Source: Clostridium sp. CAG:524 (GTDB lineage: Bacteria; Bacillota_I; Bacilli_A; RF39; UBA660). From it: DNA of 28,473 bases. The stretch spans positions 1 through 28,473 of the forward strand of contig FR880090.1 of assembly GCA_000434555.1 (NCBI GenBank). The letters are read 5' to 3'. A program made the position numbers and the translations under genes. Shown here one piece after another: positions 24,195 through 28,473 of the stretch. Numbering within the stretch: the first letter of the stretch is position 1; each line of letters opens with the position of its first letter. The notes under the pieces were generated by a model that saw nothing but the letters and a program-made list of their open reading frames with translations, was not told the DNA's origin and did no database searches.

Positions 24195-25601
24195 ATGAAA
24201 AACATTAAAAAATTATTTGGGTTGTTATTTGCTTTTGTAATTGCATTAGTACAAGTAAATGCAGCAGGAAATGGTTCAATTACTATCAATAAAGCTGTAG
24301 TTAACGAAACTTATTCAATCTACAGAGTATTAGATTTAGAAACTTATGATAAAACTAATAATCATTATATCTATAGAGCTAATGCAGATTTTAAAGCTTT
24401 TGTAGAAAGTACTGAAGCTAGTGCTTACCTTGAAGCTAAAAATGAAAATGGAAATACATATTATGTATGGAAAGGGGAAACAACTGATACAAGAGTACAA
24501 GAATTTGCTAAGTTAGCATTTGCTTATGCTGAAAGTAATAGTATAAAGCCAGTTGCTTCAACTAAGGCAACAAGTACAACAGTAGAATTCAAAAATTTAG
24601 ATTTAGGTTATTATTTAATGAGTTCTACAACTGCAGAAAAAGATACTAGATTATTAAGTTTAACAACTACTAATCCAAGTGCAACAACAAGAGAAAAGAA
24701 TACTTTAACTCCAGATGTAGATAAAGAAGTAGAAGAAAAAGGTACATATGGAAAAACTAATGATGCTAGTATTGGTGATACAGTAAACTTTAAAGCAACT
24801 ATTACAGTTGGTGCTGGTTATACTGATTATAAACTTCGTGATAAAATGAGCGTTGGTCTTACTTTCAATGCTAATTCAGTAGTAGTTAAAGTTAATAACA
24901 CAGTAGTAGATTCATCTAACTATACAGTTAGAACAGATGTATCAGGTTATACATTTGTAATTGAATTTAAGAATGAATATATTGTTGCGTTACCAAAGAA
25001 TACAGTAATTACTGTTACATATTCAGCTATCTTAAATGAAAATGCTGTAGTTGAAGGAGAAGGAAATCCAAACGTATTAGATTTAGCTTATGGTGATACT
25101 AATACTCCAGAAAAGCAAACTATTACTTATTCATATGCATTTGATGTAATTAAAATTGATGGAAAAGAAAAAACACAATTAACAGGTGCTGAATTTAGAT
25201 TATATGATGCTAAAACTGGTGGTAATGAAATTAAAGTTGTATTAGTAGATGCAACATCTAATACTTATCGTGTAGCTAGAGCTAATGAAAATGGTGTAAC
25301 TATTAAAGCTGGTAAAGCAACTATCTTAGGTTTAGATGCTGGTACATATTACTTAGAAGAAGTTGTTGCTCCAACTGGTTATAATAAATTAACTAGTAGA
25401 GTAGAAATAATTATTTCTAAAATAAATAGTGATAAAACATTTAGTAGATTTAGTACTAATGTTGAAAACTATACAGGTTCTAAGTTACCAGAAACAGGTG
25501 GAATTGGAACTACATTATTCTTAACATTAGGTTCAATCTTAGTAATAGGATTTGGTCTATTATTAGTAACTAAATTAAGAGTGTACAAAGAAAATATATA
25601 A
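24195..25601 (+). CDS. major backbone pilin (SpaD/FimA-like), LPETG-anchored
   Basis: The 468-aa shaft subunit. Signal peptide about 1-23 (VNA-AG). N-terminal domain ends with LTPDVDKEVEEK, where Lys177 is the likely pilin-motif lysine joined by the class C sortase to the Thr of the next subunit. A middle domain (about 185-310) resembles the isopeptide-forming fimbrial D2 domain (GDTVNFKATITV...LRDKMSVGLTF). A Cna-B domain (about 313-425) has an E-box YYLEEVVAPTGYN (Glu388 or Glu389). The sorting signal is LPETG at 431-435, with helix and basic tail. The ribosome site is very strong (AAAGGAAAGGAAA), consistent with high expression. A stem-loop follows the gene. Confidence 0.94.
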   Translation: MKNIKKLFGLLFAFVIALVQVNAAGNGSITINKAVVNETYSIYRVLDLETYDKTNNHYIYRANADFKAFVESTEASAYLEAKNENGNTYYVWKGETTDTRVQEFAKLAFAYAESNSIKPVASTKATSTTVEFKNLDLGYYLMSSTTAEKDTRLLSLTTTNPSATTREKNTLTPDVDKEVEEKGTYGKTNDASIGDTVNFKATITVGAGYTDYKLRDKMSVGLTFNANSVVVKVNNTVVDSSNYTVRTDVSGYTFVIEFKNEYIVALPKNTVITVTYSAILNENAVVEGEGNPNVLDLAYGDTNTPEKQTITYSYAFDVIKIDGKEKTQLTGAEFRLYDAKTGGNEIKVVLVDATSNTYRVARANENGVTIKAGKATILGLDAGTYYLEEVVAPTGYNKLTSRVEIIISKINSDKTFSRFSTNVENYTGSKLPETGGIGTTLFLTLGSILVIGFGLLLVTKLRVYKENI

Positions 25602-25623
25602 TATAAATAGTCAGTGATAAATA

Positions 25624-25658
25624 GATAGATGGGAAGAAATAAAATCTTCCTCTCTATC
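25624..25658 (+). promoter_or_regulatory. intergenic stem-loop between backbone pilin and sortase
   Basis: GATAGA (25624-25629) with TCTATC (25653-25658), one mismatch, then GGGAAGA (25631-25637) with TCTTCCT (25645-25651) including a G-U; 7-nt loop. About 13 pairs in all. No T-run follows, so it is a poor terminator. It is more likely an mRNA stabiliser/processing element or a partial brake that keeps sortase below pilin levels. Confidence 0.75.
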
Positions 25659-25702
25659 AATAATAAATATTAATTGGTAGAAAGGGTAAGTGGTATTAAG
25701 TT

Positions 25703-26575
25703 ATGAAAGATCATAAGATCACAATGTTAATGATATTATTTTTTTTCATAGGACTTTTAGTATTTTTTTACCCAACGTTAAGTAATTATTATAATGAAAA
25801 GAGTCAATCTAGAACAATATATAATTATGAAAATATCTTAAAGAATACTAATCAAATTGATTTTGGAAAAGTTAAAAATGATGCGATAGAGTATAACAAA
25901 AAATTAAGTAAGTTAAAAGAACCATTACTTACATATGATACTTTAAAAAACTATAAAAAGTTATTAAACATTAATAATGATGGAATGATGGGATATTTAA
26001 CAATAGATAAAATTAAAGTTGAACTTCCTATATATCATACTGTTAGTGAAACTGTGTTAAATTCTAGTGTAGGTCACTTAGAAGGAACTTCACTTCCAAT
26101 AGGTGGAAAAGGTACACATAGTGTATTATCTGCTCATAGAGGCCTTCCATCCGCTAAACTTTTTACAGAATTAGATAAATTAGAAATTGGAGATACTTTT
26201 AAGATCACTATATTAGATGAAACTCATGTTTATAAAGTTGATAAAATATCAATAGTTAAACCAAATGATAGAAATGAACTTAAGATTAATAAAGATAATG
26301 ATTATATTACATTACTTACTTGTACACCTTATGGAATCAATACACATAGGCTTCTAGTCAGGGGAGAGAGAATCAAAGGTGATATTAAAAAAGATTATAT
26401 AACAACAGAAGGATTTAAAGTAAATAGATTAATAGTAATGCCTATTATAGCACTTCCAATAATAGCTTTATTACTAATTGTATTATTAATAAAACCTGTT
26501 AAAAGAGTTAATATTAATAAATATGAAAAATATCTTTATCCAAATGGAAAAGATTTTCATGGAGGTAAAATATGA
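25703..26575 (+). CDS. srtC: class C sortase (pilus polymerase)
   Basis: Transpeptidase that cleaves the LPXTG signal of pilins and links subunits through the backbone lysine. 290 aa with an N-terminal membrane helix (about 7-26) and a C-terminal one (about 241-263), both typical of class C. Conserved blocks: GYLTIDKIKVELPIYH, VGHLEGTSLPIGGKGTHSVL, SAHRGLPSAKLF with catalytic His145, LLTCTPYGINTHRLLVRG with catalytic Cys207 and Arg216. The lid region before the core (about 68-85) lacks a recognisable DPF/DPW motif. Stop TGA overlaps the next ATG (ATGA), the only TGA stop in the window. Shares the transcript with the backbone pilin across the 101-nt gap carrying the stem-loop. Confidence 0.95.
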   Translation: MKDHKITMLMILFFFIGLLVFFYPTLSNYYNEKSQSRTIYNYENILKNTNQIDFGKVKNDAIEYNKKLSKLKEPLLTYDTLKNYKKLLNINNDGMMGYLTIDKIKVELPIYHTVSETVLNSSVGHLEGTSLPIGGKGTHSVLSAHRGLPSAKLFTELDKLEIGDTFKITILDETHVYKVDKISIVKPNDRNELKINKDNDYITLLTCTPYGINTHRLLVRGERIKGDIKKDYITTEGFKVNRLIVMPIIALPIIALLLIVLLIKPVKRVNINKYEKYLYPNGKDFHGGKI

Positions 26576-27468
26576 AAAGAATAAAAATTTTATTATTATC
26601 TATACTTATGATATTTAATATTGATAAAGTTGATGCTTTAGGAAGCAATACTGTAGATTTTAATGAAAAGGGAAGTATTGAGATAACTTTATTTGAAAAG
26701 AACGATAATGCGAAAATAGAAGGGGCTGAACTTACTATTTATAAAATAGCGAATGCTCATGAAAAAAATCATAATTTAGTTCTTGAATATGTAAATGAGT
26801 TATCAAATTGTAATGTTTCCTTAGATGATTTAGAATCTGCCGATGTCGCTTCTAATATTGAAAAATGTATTCCAAATGATTATGCTGGAATATCTAAGCT
26901 AACTAATCAAGATGGATATGTTAAATATGATAATTTAGATTTAGGACTTTATCTAGTTAAACAAACTAATAAAGTGGATGGATTTTCTAAAATAGATTCA
27001 TTCTTATCAATGATACCAAAAGTAATTGATAATAAATGGGAATATGATATTAAAGCTACTCCTAAGACTGATATTATAAGAGTAATGGATATTCATGTAC
27101 GCAAAGTATGGAATACTTCTAATAATAATACTAATCATAGTATTAATTTACCTAAAAGTATTGCGGTTGAATTATTACTTAATGGAGAAATAGTTGATAC
27201 TATTAAACTTGATAATGAAAATGAATGGAAACATACATGGATAGATTTACCTAAAAGTGATTCTTATACAGTACGTGAAATTAATGTTCCAAAAGGATGG
27301 ACTGTAACATATCAAAAAGAAGACAATTCTTTTATAGTTACTAATACAAGCACTTTGGTTCAAACAGGACAAATGTTATGGATAGTATTATTAATTGGAA
27401 TGATTGGCGTAATATTTATAATAGCTAGTTTAGTATACGATAAGGTATCACATGAACAAAACAGCTAA
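26572..27468 (+). CDS. minor (basal) pilin with LVQTG sorting signal
   Basis: A 298-aa exported protein: signal peptide about 1-22 (cleavage near VDA-LG), an N-terminal SpaA/fimbrial-like domain (GSIEITLFEKNDNAKIEGAE..., LDLGLYLVKQT) with two Cys in the central part (SNCNVS and EKCIPN) that could form a disulfide, and a Cna-B domain (about 170-255) with a TVREINVPKGWTVTY E-box-like end. The C-terminal signal reads LVQTG (262-266), then a hydrophobic helix and charged tail, diverging from the LPATG and LPETG of the other two pilins. In pilus systems the subunit with a different signal is usually the basal pilin transferred to the wall by another sortase. ATGA coupling to srtC; overlaps the next gene by 17 nt. 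Confidence 0.88.
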   Translation: MKRIKILLLSILMIFNIDKVDALGSNTVDFNEKGSIEITLFEKNDNAKIEGAELTIYKIANAHEKNHNLVLEYVNELSNCNVSLDDLESADVASNIEKCIPNDYAGISKLTNQDGYVKYDNLDLGLYLVKQTNKVDGFSKIDSFLSMIPKVIDNKWEYDIKATPKTDIIRVMDIHVRKVWNTSNNNTNHSINLPKSIAVELLLNGEIVDTIKLDNENEWKHTWIDLPKSDSYTVREINVPKGWTVTYQKEDNSFIVTNTSTLVQTGQMLWIVLLIGMIGVIFIIASLVYDKVSHEQNS

Positions 27469-28000
27469 AAAGATATTATATGTAGGTATATCATTAATAA
27501 TAATTGCTTTACTTTTACTTATATATTTTGAATGGGAAGAAATATATTCTAAAAAAGAAAGTAATGATATAATGAAAACTATATTAAATAATAAAGATAA
27601 TAATAAAAATGAAGATGAAATAGTTATTGATGATTTAAAATATATTGGATATATAGTTATACCAACACTAGATTTAAATTTACCAATAAGTAAAGAGTTC
27701 TCATATTCTTCTTTAAGAAAATCACCAACTTTATATTATGGATCACTTATGAATAATAATATGGTAATATGTGGTCATTCTTATAAATCTCATTTTAGAT
27801 ATTTATATAAATTAAAACAAGGTGATGAAGTTATATTTGTTGATACTAAGAATAATAGATATACTTATAAAGTTGAATTAGTTGAAGAACTTGCCTCTAC
27901 TGATATTAAAGAAATGATTGAAAGTGATTTTGACTTAACTCTCTATACTTGTACTCGTGATGGGCTTAGAAGAGTTACAGTTAGATGTAATAGAGTTTAA
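27452..28000 (+). CDS. second, small sortase of the pilus operon
   Basis: A 182-aa sortase with one N-terminal membrane helix (about 7-26) and no C-terminal one, unlike the class C enzyme next door. Core motifs: YIGYIVIPTLDLNLPI, MVICGHSYKSHFRYLYKL with catalytic His109, and LTLYTCTRDGLRRVTVRC with catalytic Cys167 and Arg173/174. It fits the small class B/D-like sortases found at the end of clostridial pilus loci; exact class not certain. Its start overlaps the basal pilin by 17 nt, so translation is coupled. Likely job: anchoring the finished pilus or the LVQTG basal pilin to the cell wall (inference). A strong terminator follows. Confidence 0.9.
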   Translation: MNKTAKKILYVGISLIIIALLLLIYFEWEEIYSKKESNDIMKTILNNKDNNKNEDEIVIDDLKYIGYIVIPTLDLNLPISKEFSYSSLRKSPTLYYGSLMNNNMVICGHSYKSHFRYLYKLKQGDEVIFVDTKNNRYTYKVELVEELASTDIKEMIESDFDLTLYTCTRDGLRRVTVRCNRV

Positions 28001-28019
28001 AAATTCTGTGTGGTGATAC

Positions 28020-28048
28020 AAAGTAAACAATTAGCGTTTACTTTTTTT
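28020..28048 (+). terminator. terminator of the pilus operon
   Basis: AAAGTAAAC (28020-28028), 7-nt loop, GTTTACTTT (28036-28044), with T's to 28048. Nine perfect pairs. Confidence 0.9.
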
Positions 28049-28063
28049 GTGCCTTTTGCTTAA

Positions 28064-28090
28064 ACATATTAATATACACTACATACAATA
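28064..28090 (+). promoter_or_regulatory. possible sporulation-type (sigma-K/E-like) promoter
   Basis: CATACAATA (28082-28090) matches the sigma-K -10 pattern CATANNNTA and the sigma-E pattern CATACANT. AC at 28064-28065 stands 16 nt upstream as a sigma-K-like -35. The same site read as TACAAT (28084-28089) could be a sigma-A -10. Low information content; suggestive because the gene is CotD-like. Confidence 0.3.
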
Positions 28091-28114
28091 ATAGTAGTAA
28101 AGGAGTTGTTAATT

Positions 28115-28435
28115 ATGAATAATTCTATGGGAATGTATCAAGGTTATAGTGTTGAAGGTAGTGCTGAATTAAAAGTTACTCCAGATACTATGAAACCTAT
28201 GATGGAAACTTCTTGCAATACTATTCCTGGTATGGTATGTGAACCAATTTATGAATGTCCTAAAGAAAGATGTATTCATAGACAAATAGTACATGAAGTA
28301 CCACATGTTTGCCCAGTTAATACAAGAATTATAAATCATCATATCTATAAACATACATATAGTCCATGTTATACATGTACTGAAGAAAATGAAATATGTA
28401 ATGTTAATGATAATTGTTGTGGTGGATTAATGTAA
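28115..28435 (+). CDS. Cys/His-rich CotD-like spore coat protein
   Basis: A 106-aa protein without a signal peptide, with 10 Cys and several His. The stretch VPHVCPVNTRIINHHIYKH (about 65-83) parallels the VPHIHP.HTTNVNH...H core of Bacillus CotD (inner spore coat), with Cys in place of some His. Cys-rich ends (CEPIYECPKERC, CYTC, NCCGG) suggest disulfide or metal cross-linking. ATG 28115 is chosen because AAAGGAG (28099-28105) lies 9 nt upstream; the in-frame TTG at 28106 is not credible. It is a single-gene unit between two terminators. No other sporulation gene is in the window, so whether this organism sporulates cannot be judged here. Confidence 0.6.
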   Translation: MNNSMGMYQGYSVEGSAELKVTPDTMKPMMETSCNTIPGMVCEPIYECPKERCIHRQIVHEVPHVCPVNTRIINHHIYKHTYSPCYTCTEENEICNVNDNCCGGLM

Positions 28436-28447
28436 TTTAAGTAAAAG

Positions 28448-28470
28448 AGTTGTTTTATAAATAACTTTTT
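28448..28470 (+). terminator. terminator after the CotD-like gene
   Basis: AGTTGTTT (28448-28455), 3-nt loop, AAATAACT (28459-28466), then T's to 28470. Eight pairs with one G-U. Confidence 0.75.
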
Positions 28471-28473
28471 GAT

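Noticed and set aside
26572..26575. Possible TGA-as-tryptophan code (mycoplasma-like organism)
   Set aside because: TGA ends srtC in a clean ATGA overlap with the basal pilin; reading through adds only two residues before TAA; Trp is TGG elsewhere.

Overview
The window comes from a very AT-rich, low-GC Gram-positive (Bacillota) genome, most likely an uncultured gut Bacilli/Mollicutes-related lineage (RF39/Erysipelotrichia-like). Evidence: the rplJ-rplL-methyltransferase-rpoB-rpoC order, a Firmicutes-type L10 leader, cdaA-cdaR, a class C sortase pilus locus, and Shine-Dalgarno sites of the AGGAG/AGGTG type. Every gene I can support is on the + strand. Genes end in TAA or TAG, with one TGA stop (26573-26575) in an ATGA overlap. 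Tryptophan is TGG throughout, so standard code 11 applies rather than the mycoplasma code. The lineage assignment is inference.

Layout. 36-404: unknown small protein. 499-2686: cdaA-cdaR (c-di-AMP synthesis and its regulator), followed by a 51-bp palindrome resembling an ISL3-type end, then a terminator. 2816-4594: an unusually large type IV prepilin-like secreted protein, transcribed alone. 4627-6319: consensus promoter, L10 autoregulatory leader with two mutually exclusive hairpins, rplJ, rplL, and an RsmC/YbxB-type methyltransferase. 6348-13789: promoter, rpoB, rpoC, terminator. RpoB carries non-consensus residues at three classical rifampicin-contact positions. 13824-15819: an accessory islet with an unknown protein, an Abi_2 (AbiD/AbiF) HEPN-type protein, a compact ~65-nt structured RNA with its own promoter and terminator, and another unknown protein. 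15842-17213: ffh.

17224-20636: a three-gene membrane cluster. It consists of a solute-binding-like domain fused to an extracellular von Willebrand A domain, an XpaC-like membrane protein, and a second membrane-anchored binding-protein-like protein. There is no ABC transporter and no TelA beside it.

20698-28048: a complete sortase-assembled pilus operon. It starts with a consensus promoter and a leader hairpin. The genes are a coiled-coil protein, signal peptidase I, a VWA tip adhesin (LPATG), a backbone pilin (LPETG), an intergenic stem-loop, a class C sortase, a basal pilin with a divergent LVQTG signal, and a second small sortase. The window ends with a Cys-rich protein resembling spore coat protein CotD.

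Most promising for novelty: (i) the Abi_2 gene with its adjacent small RNA, which looks like an RNA-controlled toxin or phage-defence module placed between rpoC and ffh; and (ii) the VWA/XpaC/binding-protein cluster. No gene-free stretch exceeds 300 bases; the longest are 15323-15504 (which holds the small RNA) and 20594-20785 (terminator, promoter and leader hairpin).
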